Assembly (NCBI GenBank): GCA_039545355.1
Contig: BCJJ01000021.1
Coordinates: 1 to 64,000, forward strand
Length of the DNA stretch: 64,000 nt
Direction of reading: 5' to 3'
Source: Trichosporon coremiiforme
Lineage: Eukaryota > Basidiomycota > Tremellomycetes > Trichosporonales > Trichosporonaceae
A program made the translations under genes and the position numbers. This document shows, one piece after another, positions 54,677 through 64,000 of the stretch. The first letter of the stretch is position 1, and every line of letters starts with the position of its first letter. The notes below the pieces were generated by a model. That model was given only the letters and a program-made list of their open reading frames with translations, ran no database searches and was not told where the DNA came from.

Positions 54677-56031
54677 TGTGCGGTGCTCAGAACGAGACGT
54701 TCTCGAACACCCCGTTAAGTGAGAGGTGGTTGGTATGGCCGTCCCCCGGTGTGGGAGAACGGGAGAACCAAGAAATAACCGGTCACTAACTGGTTCATGT
54801 CGTCAAAGATCTTGCCGACCCCACCCGGGCTGACCTGGCGACTCCGCGACTCGGCAAGAAAGTGAATAAGCACATGACCTCGCCGTGCCCATCACCGAAC
54901 TCTGCTATTCTTGGGGTTGCGTTGGTCGATCTGCACGTTCTTTCGTACGTTTCTGTGACATTCTGATTGTCGTGGTCGTCATTGCACTCGATGAGGAGAC
55001 GCATGCAGAGCAGCCCATGGCTCGGCCTCGAAAATCAAGCGCCGGCCCAAGCCACATCAGGATAGACACCGACCTTGGTTCACCCGGGTAAACCAAACGA
55101 CAAATCACCAGCTTATCTCTGCCTCGCCGCGGGCAGCGTCAAGTGGAAGTTCTGCCAAAGGTATAAAGTTCAGCAGAGGGTCGCCTGGCTTATCCGGCCC
55201 CAACCAGGCCGTCAGGCCGCCGACGTCTCCCTGCCTGGGAAGGGGCCTTCCTGCCCCAGGTCGTTCCCACCCAGTGCCTGGCTCAGCCAGATGACCGCGA
55301 CCACGACGCGCTCTCACCGGGTGATCGATCAGATCACGCAACGTAGACGCCCGAACGGGGCCACGGGCGTCCCCCGGGCTCCGCCGTCTTCACCACTCGG
55401 CACACCGGCACGCAGTGGCTTCGGGGTCCCCATCCTCGGCCCTGCCGGGTCAACCAGCATGCCTCGAACGCCAATGGCAATGTGTCAGAATGCGAGCGCT
55501 GGAACGCTGGAACGCGAAACACGCTCTCCGTATTGGCTCTCTTGCTGGTGGGCGGGCAACATGCATACACACCATGATGCGCCAAGACAGCCCCCGGGGT
55601 ATGACATGGAAGGCCAAAAAAGCCAGACCGCGGCCCTCGCCGGACCCCGGACCTTACGCATCTGAAGGAGTGGACGCAAACGAGGAGAACATGCATGGTC
55701 AGCTGAGTCGCGGAGCAGACGTGGCCCCGCACGCTGCGCCTCGGCTCTGATATAAGAGCAGCGGCCTCAGCTCGCTTTCGCCGAGAGACGGTCAGCTGCC
55801 CACCTCCATGCCTGGCCCGAACCTTCGCCGTTGGACCTGCACGTGATTGCCGGCAGCACCTGTACACGTCCGTGGTCGGGGCTGAGGATTTGATGACTTC
55901 ACTGTTCTCTGAGAGGAACTGCAGTGCCGCTAGTACTGCCAAGTGAGTGTGGCTTGGACTGTTGGTTTAACAGGGCTGCCACTGTCGATCAGGGCACCGG
56001 ATTCAAGAGATCGTCATTGTTGCATCTCGCT
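54677..56031. other. intergenic
   Basis: About 1.35 kb between two minus-strand genes. No supported gene. Overlapping frames at 55075-55942 on both strands lack domains. Confidence 0.45.
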
Positions 56032-56710
56032 CTACTCATACCTCTCCAGGTCCAGCTCGTACTGCGCCTGCACGAGCTGGTCCATCTCCTCCTTGGTGAC
56101 AGGCACTGGCACGATGCGGCACAACTCCTGCAGGACCTGCTGCAATGGAGAGCACGAAGCGGTTATCGTTCTCTTGGTTTTGGATCGCCTCGTGATGGTC
56201 GTTCTCGTCAATCCACGACGAGTACCCGGCATCGGCCGCGCCGGGATCATCGTTGTCATGCCAGGCATCGAATGACCGCCAGTCCGTCTCGTGCGGCTCG
56301 GTGTTACCCCGGTCGCTGCCCGTCTCGAGGATCCACTGTCGAGTTGTCTCGCTGTAGGCTGAGAGAGTATCGCTGGAACCATTGTCAGAGTCCTCACCGT
56401 CCTCACCGTCTCACCGTCCGACTCGGACTCGTCGTCTGCCTCTGATTCGGTGCCATCGGCTTCAGAAGCATCATCGCTGCTCCCCTCGCCAACGTTATCG
56501 GCCGGAAGCAGTGCCCGTGTCGGAGCCAGAGTCAGAACCAGAACTACCCGTCTGAGCCTCGCTGGCCGTGGCGGCAAGGGCTCTGTCAGACTGGTCATCA
56601 TGTCTCGGTCCTTTCAGAGGGTTGCGGCAGTTTGGACTGTCGTCGTAGAAGATGGAATGGGTCGACAATCGTTCAAACTGCCCCAAATCGTTGGCCGAGG
56701 TGTCGACCAT
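56032..56710 (-). CDS. acidic uncharacterised protein, possibly broken
   Basis: From the ATG at 56710 a frame reads MVDTSANDLGQFERLSTHS and then a Ser/Gly/Asp-rich run. Coding-like sequence continues in a second frame (SSDDASEADGTESEADDESE), then across a likely intron (GTGAGACG to TCTCAG) into YSETTRQWILETGSDRGN with WRSFDAWHDNDDPGAADAG. It ends in a third frame with a clear helix (VTKEEMDQLVQAQYELDLER). Two of the joins have no good splice sites, so there may be one or two frameshifts. Either a real gene with unusual introns or a recent pseudogene. Family unknown. Confidence 0.4.
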
Positions 56711-57499
56711 GGTTGACAATCGGACGTCAGAAGATGGAAGTGATAGCCAGCTGCCTAGTGAGTTTTAACAACATCCAACATCCAACCAGGCACCGGCGGC
56801 GGGCTACTTTGCCCCGGCGGTGTTGAGAGGGCGGTGCGGAAGAGCATGGGCAGTGTACGGGTATGCATCGAACAGCGAGAAGAATAAACTTACACTCAGA
56901 CAAGGATGTCCTGAACCCGAGTCAAGGCTCTCGAATTTGCAACTCCGCACGTAGTGTGAAGCGCATAGAGAGCCTCCGGCTTATATCAAGGTCTGGATAT
57001 CGCTCTCCCCCCCGACCGGGTACCGCAAATCAATGGGAGTGATGAGCAGGGGCCAGCACTTGTTCTCTCTTGGAGGCAGAGGTGCCGGCAGGCTGGGGGG
57101 GGTGTCGAAAATAGTGGAAGCGGAAGGGAAGAGGGGATGGTGGAAGGGAATAGTGGGCGGCGTGATGAGAACAGCTGTCAGTGCTTTCAGTGTGTCGGCT
57201 CGACGGAGTCGGAGCAATGGATGAGTGGTGACGTTCAGAATACGACTACCACCAGTGTTTGACGTTGCTGACCAGTTAACAGAGGAAGAAGAGCGTAGAG
57301 AAAAGAGCGTCTGGAAAAAGGAGCAGTTTGGTGAAAGAAAGGTGAGCGGACATGCGGGTCAATGTCCGTTCGAAGACCTCCACCACACTCCGGTTGACTG
57401 GACCTCCACCTCGATAATAACCGCAAGGCGACTGACCGCTACAACGTTGAAGCCTTGACCCAGCGACCTCAGCCAGGACATACTGCTCCACCTGTCACC
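56711..57499. other. divergent promoter region
   Basis: About 790 nt between the acidic-protein gene (minus) and the DNA glycosylase gene (plus). No clear TATA; the minus frame 56981-57217 lacks a domain. Confidence 0.45.
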
Positions 57500-58950
57500 A
57501 TGTCTCAAGCATCACCCATAGCTGAACGATTATCGCGATACGCATATTCCCCGTCACAGCGCCCCTCCCGCAAGCGCCCCACGCCGCTGCCCGTCAAAGA
57601 GGAAGTGCCTTCCTCGCCCGACTCTGAAGGCGACGACTCCGACAGCAGCCCGAGCGAGAGCGATGACGATGCTCCTAGAAAGCGCGCAATCAAGAGGAGA
57701 GCAGATGGTACTGTAATCAGCTACGGCTGGCCCAAGAACGTCAAGGTCGCCCACCCCTCCAAGTATGAGGGCTACCCCGAGATCGACGACCTCCTGCGGC
57801 CAGGACTGGATTGTGGGTTGACTCGGTGTAGTTCCAACTAACAATCAGTGGTGTTCATTGGTATCAAGTGCGTGAATAATCAAGCTCGAACTAACAAGCA
57901 GCCCGGGCAAGAAGTCCTCCCTGGAAGGTCACTTTTTCGCGCACTCGACCAACAAGTTCTGGGTGAGCACGGAAGGAAGGTTCGGTTCTGACTGGGCAGC
58001 GGTCACTATACGGCAGCGGATTGACCCCTCGCCTCTTTACGCCTTACGAGGATCTGAAACTTCCAGACCAGTGCAACATGGGCCTCACGAATCTGGTGGA
58101 TCGGTGTACATCCATGGTGAGTTGAGGAAGTGGACTCGTCGAGCTGACAATCTAGGCGTCTGAGCTTTCGGTCTTGGAGCAACGCATTGCGGTCTACCCT
58201 CTCGCCAAGAAGCTATCTGAAAATGGCCCAAAGTTAGCGTGCTTTGTTGGAAAGGGCATATGGCAGCAGTTCGAAGCTATCGTGAAGAAGTCGGCCACGC
58301 CAGCGACAGGGAACGGCGAAGCGGTCGGTCAAGAAGACGAGGCGGGTCCCAGTCAAGGAACGAACAGGACCCCACACGTCATCCACTACAGCTTGCAGAA
58401 CGGCCAAGTGATCGAGGATCAAACGTCTGCAGCTAGCAGTCAAGTCAAAGCCGAACCCGAGTCACCGCCGTCTCCCTCGGCATCAGCGGGAGAAGTGGAG
58501 TTGAACCTCCTTCTGGACGATGGTCTCGACGAGCCTATAACTCCGCTGCGAAATGGGCGTAGCCCGACCATCACGCCGACACCGCGAGCCAGAAAGGGCA
58601 AGGCCAAGGCCATGCCCAAACCGAAGCCGCCCAAGAAGCCTTTCCTCTGGGACGCTCCGCAGATGTATCGCCTTCCGTCCACGGCTGAAGGCGGCTACAC
58701 CTACCTCTGGGTCGTCCCCAACACTTCCGGGCTAGAGCGGTCCACGCTCGGCGAGCAGATCGAGCACTTCTCTGCCCTGAAGCGGCTCGTGGACCGGCGC
58801 CGGCGGGGTGAAGGGCCCCTTGCCCCGGACGAGAACGGCAACGAACCCCCTCCTGTCGAGGATGTGTTCTGGAACATCGACCTGGACGCCGTCAAACAAA
58901 CTTGCGAGGACGAAAGGAACAAGTGGCCCGCGACCAAGAAACGCAAGTAG
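57500..58950 (+). CDS. uracil/thymine DNA glycosylase, TDG/Mug family
   Basis: Five exons by my model (57500-57812, 57849-57867, 57902-57962, 58000-58116, 58156-58950) give 434 residues; exon 2 is only 19 nt. After a Lys/Arg-rich, acidic N-terminus (CDK-like SP sites, PRKRAIKRRADG) comes the UDG-fold core: VFIGINPGKKS (active-site loop; the Asn of GINPG activates the water), GHFFAHSTNKFW, GLTPRLFTPYEDLKLPD, then NMGLTNLVDRCTSMASELS (second active-site loop) and LACFVGKGIWQQFEAI. The enzyme removes U or T from G mismatches and starts base excision repair in the nucleus. The C-terminal 200 residues are a Lys/Pro-rich extension that ends in a helix. All junctions keep frame, which supports the exon model. 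Confidence 0.9.
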
Positions 58951-59812
58951 AATCGCAGCCCGATTCATCTTCATGACTGTATCCCCCATCCAACGACCCC
59001 TACCCCTTGTATGCACTTGTATCCAACCCCAAAGTTTAACAAGTCGCGCAGCCTGACAACCCAACCGAGCACAGCTGCGAAACGCAAATCATGTTCCGCT
59101 GAAGCTCCGAGTGCTCTTGCGTGCGGCCCTCTTTGCTCCGCCCCCATTCAACATCCACTGGCGCCAGTTTGGCTAGAGCAATTGATGCGGTGTGCCAAGA
59201 ACGCACTAAAGCCCGGATCCGACGCTGAATGCCCACATGACACGCTCCATTCCTGCAACGCCGGCATTGCGGACTCACCTGGGCACGTTGAACAGCCGCA
59301 GCGACATGGTCAGCCAGAGGCCGCAGTGTCCGTTGAGCCTGGCACGATCAGAAGAATGGCCCCCAGTCTCCCCGAAACCCCGGAGCGAAGCACTAAATGC
59401 CTCACTTGATCCACTTTGCATTCCGCGCCACACAGCCGTCGCTGAATCTAATCTCTGAGCTGGAACACGCCACACTTTGTTCACCTGTAAGGAAGACAGG
59501 GGGAGAGCAATATCCGTCGATGTCACCCGATGGCCCCAGAACTGCGCTCGGAGCAGAACCAGCAGAACTAACACCGCCTGTAGAGCCTGTAGAGCCTGGT
59601 GCTCGGGGCGATCCACCTGCCCGCCACCAACCAGCGCTAAGACAGGCTCGACGCCGGAAGCGACCAAGAAGACCTACAGTCTCAGTTCGAATGAAGGTGC
59701 GGGGGGGGGGGGGGGGAAGCATCAGACATGTTCTCCGCTGCGGCAAATATTGCGTATAAAAGAGAGTAACAATACTGAGGGGCAAGTGGCCGAGCCACCG
59801 ACAAAACTCAAC
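58951..59812. other. intergenic, promoter of the secreted Cys-rich gene
   Basis: Contains the poly-G tract at 59701 and a TATAAAA at 59755-59761, 52 nt upstream of the ATG at 59813. Open frames on both strands have no domain. Confidence 0.5.
59701..59716 (+). repeat. homopolymer G16 tract in a promoter
   Basis: Sixteen consecutive G, 38 bp upstream of the TATA box of the secreted Cys-rich gene. Such tracts change length easily and can form G-quadruplexes. The exact count may also be a sequencing artefact. Confidence 0.9.
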
Positions 59813-60751
59813 ATGAAGATCGCCCTCCTGTCCTTCCTTTCAACAGCTGCTCTCGCCTCGGCGGCGGCGATCGCAGACCCCGTCGCCGAATGGGAGCAGC
59901 GCTTCCTCGCGCGCCAGGAGTGGGCGCACGACAATTCCTCCCTCAAGCTGATCGGGTTTAAGCGGTGAGCCTCACCCGCCTTCACCTTACCCCCGACCGA
60001 CCCAAGGACCCAGCAAGCTGATGCCAGTATCGAGATGAATGAGGAAGAACGCTCGACAATCGACGCCGCCACGCGCCGAGACCCAGCGGAATGGGCCGAA
60101 CTCTCCCTCTCCTCGTCTGCATTCTGGCACCCAGACCTGCGCGAGCTGCGCGTCTACTTCCCCGTCCGTGACGCGCTCCTCTCACACGGCCGGTCGTTAG
60201 TCGAAGCAAACGAGCGTGGCGAACTCGCCGAACGCTCTCTCGAGGGCGACCTGCGTATTCTCGGCCGTCGGGCGACGGAGGACGTGCACGGCGTACCCTC
60301 CAATGTGATCCGGGACGGGCTCGTGCTTCTGTCGACTCCGTGGGCGCACGCATACAAGCGCGCAGACAATGTTTACGTTTATGACTTTGGCATCCGCAGC
60401 GCGCACGATCATCACCACGAGTTGGACGCGAGGGACAAGAAGGGCAAAGTGTCCTGCTACAAGAACCACGGGAACAAGATTTGCTCGTTCCTGTCCGGGT
60501 GCAGGCAGAATCGGTGTGCGGCGCCGAGCCGGTCTTCAAAGTCTTGTGTGGACTATAATGGATGGCCCGTGAGTTGGAGGTTTCGTTGACGGTTGAGGAG
60601 GAAGAGAAGAAGAGGCAATGGGATGGGATGGGATGGGATGTACGCTGACGCACAGTACAAAGACTGCAAGGGCAAGAGCAAGAAGGGCTTCATCGGAAGC
60701 GACTGCCAGGTCGCGCTTGCCAAGGGCAAGTGCTGGAACGAGGTTATGTAG
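59813..60751 (+). CDS. secreted Cys-rich protein of unknown function
   Basis: Three exons (59813-59964, 60028-60568, 60656-60751) give 262 residues. Signal peptide MKIALLSFLSTAALASAAA. The middle (IEMNEEERSTIDAATRRDP, VYFPVRDALLSHGRSLV) is charged and helical. It ends in a compact domain with eight Cys (CYKNHGNKICSFLSGCRQNR and following; last CWNEVM), probably four disulfides, with many Lys. Kex2-type sites are possible (RQEWA region not dibasic; KR at 51-52 spans the intron). The pattern suggests a secreted, disulfide-stabilised basic protein. No family recognised. The TATA box is 52 nt upstream. The second intron holds four GGGAT repeats. It could be an antimicrobial or cell-wall protein, but this is a guess. 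Confidence 0.75.
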
Positions 60752-61766
60752 CTTCACCTTGTACGACTCCTCTCTCAAACTCCTGCCGCCACTCATTCGT
60801 TCGTTCTCGCTCCACAGCTCGTAGCTCGTAGTACGAATCGAAACACGACGAAAATCAAAGCATGTGGTCTGAAGTATATGTATGTTTCCCCCGTCCACGG
60901 CCATTACTCGAGAGACGGCCCAAAGGGGCCCGGCTATCATGGCTAACTTTGTCGGCCAATCAGCGGCAACGTCGCGTTGGCACGTTTCCCTTTCTCTCTG
61001 CCGGCTTGAATGGATGCGCAGCCAGTCACATTGAGGTCCAAGTCGACGATTGGACGATAATGTGTGGTCCTCAGGAGGTCAGGTACGCTTTGTCGAGGTT
61101 TAAGCGGGCTTTAGCCTCGCCGTCTTCAGGATGCAAGGACGCGAAGGGAATGAAGGGAATGAAGGGAATGAAGGGAATGAAGGGAATGAGGGGAATGAAG
61201 GGAAGGGGGATGTGGAGGTTGGACATGTTAGTTGCTTGGGGTACAGGGGCGGGGGCTGCATCGGTCGGTCGGTGTCGGGCTGTCAACGATGGAGAAGAGG
61301 AAGAGTGGATGGAGTGATGGGTGTTGGCGTCGGTCGAGGTAGTCGGCGGCGCTGAAGCGGATGCGTCATGGGTTTTGGGGTTATGGGGTATGGGAAGACA
61401 TAGGCGGGGCTCAGCGATGTGGGCGAGCGGGGCCACGTGATCGATCGCCTAAGTTGCTCTGACCACAAGGCGAGCGAGTGTCGCCCTTCTCCGGTCGTGT
61501 CGTGCGGTGCTCGGCAGCAGCGCCCTCATGACCATCTCGGGACGAGCTCGAGCATGAGGTCTCCAGTCTTGCTCTCGCGAATCGGCCGCCGGCCGTTGAC
61601 CTCCCTTTATAACAAGGATAGCCCTGTTTCCATCTTTCCTCCCTTTCTCCTCCCCAGATCAACTCACAACACCCCGGTGTCCCGTCTGTCCTTGTCTCTG
61701 TGTCTAGCATCTTTCCAACGCCGTACCCTCCTTCCTACCCCGACACCAGACACCACCAATAGCACC
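60752..61766. other. intergenic, promoter of the acyl-CoA ligase
   Basis: Contains the 9-bp minisatellite at 61143 and a TTTATAA at 61607-61613, about 155 nt upstream of the ATG at 61767. The minus-strand frame 61071-61436 is produced by the repeat and is not a gene. Confidence 0.5.
61143..61205 (+). repeat. 9-bp minisatellite GAAGGGAAT, 7 copies
   Basis: Five exact units, then GAGGGGAAT and GAAGGGAAG. Purine-only on the plus strand, so it could adopt unusual structures. Confidence 0.92.
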
Positions 61767-64000
61767 ATGGGAAACAACGGAAAGGACGCCCAGGCCAGCG
61801 CCGCCGACCGCGTCAAGCACCACGGCAACCAGCTCAGCGTCCCATTCTCAAACCCGAACCACCTCAAGTTCGTCGCCAAACTCCCAAAGGGCCTCCCCGT
61901 CCACATCACCCCGCTCAACCCCGTCAACTTCCTCCTCCGCTCCGCCTTCATCCGCCCCCACCGCATCGCCCTCAAGCACCCCGCCATCGGCGTCGAGTGG
62001 ACCTATGCTGAGTGGTGAGTACGCTTCCCCGGACCTGGAGTATATCCCCCTCCGAACATGTACGCTGTTAGCTCCCGCGGAGCCACGGCTTGGGGCCAGG
62101 TGACGAGTGAAGTGGAGTGTCGTCGTCACCCTGCTCCCCCCGGCGCCACGGCCTCCACCTGCGGCGTCCACCCCGGACATCTAGTGCGATCGCGCCCTAT
62201 CAGTGGCCCGGCGGCGCGGGGTCGTATGCTGGACCAGTCGCAGTGTCTGGCTCCGACACGACCGAATGCGGGGTAGCGCCTCGTGGAGCAGACATTGCCG
62301 CAACGTCGAATCAACGGGTGGGTCCGCGACATTAGCGAGATTTGCCCGATGCAGACCCCGCTAGCCGAGAACTTTATATCCCTCCACATGTGATGGAGAG
62401 AGTTCCAAGCGCTCGTGCACATTGCGATGCATGGCGCACAGCGCACAGCACGCTCAGAACGTGTCGCTCGCTTCGCTGGCGACGTCTCGCAATGCATCCC
62501 CACAACCTTCTCCGCATGAAAACGACTCGCTGACGCCCACCAGGGCCATGCGCGTGTGCGCGCTCGCCTACGCGCTCAAGAAGAAGGGCATCAAGCGCGG
62601 CGACCGTGTCGCGGTCATCTGCCCGAACGTGCCCATGATCCTGGACATGATCCAGGCTGTTCCCGCCGTGCACGCCATCGTTGTGCCGCTCAACATCCGT
62701 CTCACGGTCCCCGAGGTTGACTACATCCTGGAGCACTCTGGCTCCAAACTTCTGATCGTAGACCACGAGTTTGCCCACCTCGCCAAGAACTTCAAGGGCG
62801 ATGTCATCGTGTCCAAGGACAGCGGTGGCCGCGACCCGACCGACGCGTACGAGCAGTTCATCGAAACGGGCAAGTACGACGCCGACTTCATCGGGTGGCA
62901 GGGGCTCGAGCTCATTGACGACGAGGACGCGGGCCTCGCCATCTGCTACACCTCTGGCACGACTGGGCGCCCGAAGGGTGTCCTCACGACGTTCCGTGGA
63001 ACCTACCTCGGTGCGCTCGCCAACGCGTTCAGCGCCAAGATGGACAACGAGTCGAACTACCTCTGGATCCTGCCCGCGTTCCACGCGCTCGGCTGGTGCT
63101 TCCCGTTCGCGGTCACTGCCGCGACGTCGGGACAGGTGTGCCTCCGCTCTGTGGGCGACTACAGCCCGATCTGGGAGTCGATCAGCCGCGATAAGATCTC
63201 GGTGTACTGCGCTGCTCCCACGGTGCAGATCGGCATCATCAACCACCCTTCGGCCAAGCCGGTCGACCACGACATCCGCACGCTCGTCGCGGGTGCTGCG
63301 CCCTCGGCCTTCCTCATCAACACGCTCGAGACCAAGCTCAACATCAAGGTCGTGCACGTCTACGGTCTGACCGAGACGTATGGTCCGATCACGAACAATG
63401 TCGAGCAGCCCGAGTGGAAGGTCGAGCTGACGGAAGAGGAGTTCTACAAGCGCAAGGCGATGCAGGGCCACGCCTTCATCACGGCCGACGAGTGCCGTGT
63501 CATCCGCCCGGAGTCCTCGGCCGCCGACGGATACGAGGACGTGAACCCTGACGGACACGAGGTCGGCGAGATTGTGATGCGCGGCAACATCGCGCTGAAA
63601 GAATACTGGAACGACCCCGAGGCGACGGCCAAGGCGTTCGAGGGCGGGTGGTTCCACTCGGGCGACCTGGCCGTGCGTATGCCCTACGGTATGATCTCGA
63701 TCCAGGACCGGAGCAAGGACATTATCATTTCTGGCGGCGAGAATGCGTCGTCCCTCTCGATCGAAGCCGCAATCTACCAGCACCCCGACGTGCTCGAATG
63801 CGCGGTCGTCGCCCGCCCGCACGAGAAGTATGGCGAGCGCGCGCACGCTTTCATCATCCTCCGCCCCCACGTCCAGGCCAAGTGGGACGGCAGGCCGGAC
63901 GCGTTCGCCGCCGAACTCAAGGAGTTCTGCAAGCCCCTCCTGCCCGGATTTGCGCGCCCGGAGTGGGTCGAGATCACGGCCGACCTCCCCAAGACTTCTA
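61767..64000 (+). CDS. acyl-CoA ligase (AMP-dependent synthetase), 3' end beyond window
   Basis: Two exons (61767-62014 and 62544 onward), with an unusually long 529-nt intron, encode 567 residues before the window ends. Adenylation-family motifs appear in order: ICYTSGTTGRPKGVLTTF (A3, P-loop), HVYGLTETYGP (A5), GWFHSGDLAVR (A7), IQDRSKDIIISGGENASSLS (A8) and PKTS at the very end (start of A10, whose Lys lies beyond the window). The GGENASSLSIE form and short-acid pocket resemble acyl-activating enzymes for medium-chain or aromatic acids. No PTS1 can be judged because the C-terminus is missing. It would make acyl-AMP and then acyl-CoA for catabolism. Confidence 0.92.

Noticed and set aside
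61071..61436. minus-strand frame with PFIPFIPFIPF repeats
   Set aside because: Created by the 9-bp minisatellite; no start context or domain.
62374..63870. 498-residue minus-strand frame opposite the acyl-CoA ligase
   Set aside because: Antisense shadow; the plus strand has all adenylation motifs.

Overview
This window is the left end of a chromosome from a basidiomycete yeast. The first 35 bases are C-rich telomere repeats (unit CCCCCTAA, read outward TTAGGGGG), the type known from Cryptococcus and its relatives. Coding regions are GC-rich, introns are mostly 30-90 nt with GTGAGT/GTAAGT donors and CTAAC/CTGAC-like branch sites, and several protein families are fungal. A tremellomycete, probably of the Trichosporonales, is my best guess; no single feature proves the genus.

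Layout. 1-3.1 kb is a decayed chromosome tip: an NmrA-like gene cut off by the telomere and a broken AAA+ ATPase gene. 3.2-11 kb holds intact genes: a metallophosphoesterase, a papain-fold (LRAT/PPPDE-like) protein, an allantoate-permease-type transporter and an Efm5-like lysine methyltransferase. 12.6-14.9 kb has an F-box-like gene and its ruined tandem copy. 16.8-22.6 kb has a DHA1-type drug/polyamine transporter and a multi-pass membrane protein with a Pro/Gln-rich tail. 22.6-32.6 kb is a gene-poor graveyard: relics of that membrane-protein family, two intron-containing tRNA-Arg(CCU) genes, a Ty1/copia remnant, a Tc1/mariner remnant and diverged direct repeats.

32.6-46.5 kb returns to genes: a small secreted peptide, a probably peroxisomal alpha/beta hydrolase (C-terminal ARL), an SPX-RING ubiquitin ligase, an IlvD/Edd-type sugar-acid dehydratase, a tRNA-Ser(UGA) and a secreted carboxylesterase. 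47-64 kb contains a Ser-rich unknown protein, an FAD aromatic hydroxylase, an acidic protein of uncertain integrity, a TDG/Mug-type DNA glycosylase with a 19-nt exon, a secreted Cys-rich protein and, cut by the window edge, an acyl-CoA ligase.

Functionally the region looks like a typical subtelomere rich in uptake and catabolism genes (two MFS transporters, sugar-acid dehydratase, carboxylesterase, aromatic hydroxylase, acyl-CoA ligase, peroxisomal hydrolase) mixed with a few housekeeping genes (Efm5, SPX-RING, DNA glycosylase). I see no clear biosynthetic cluster. Exon boundaries are my own manual predictions from reading frames and splice signals.
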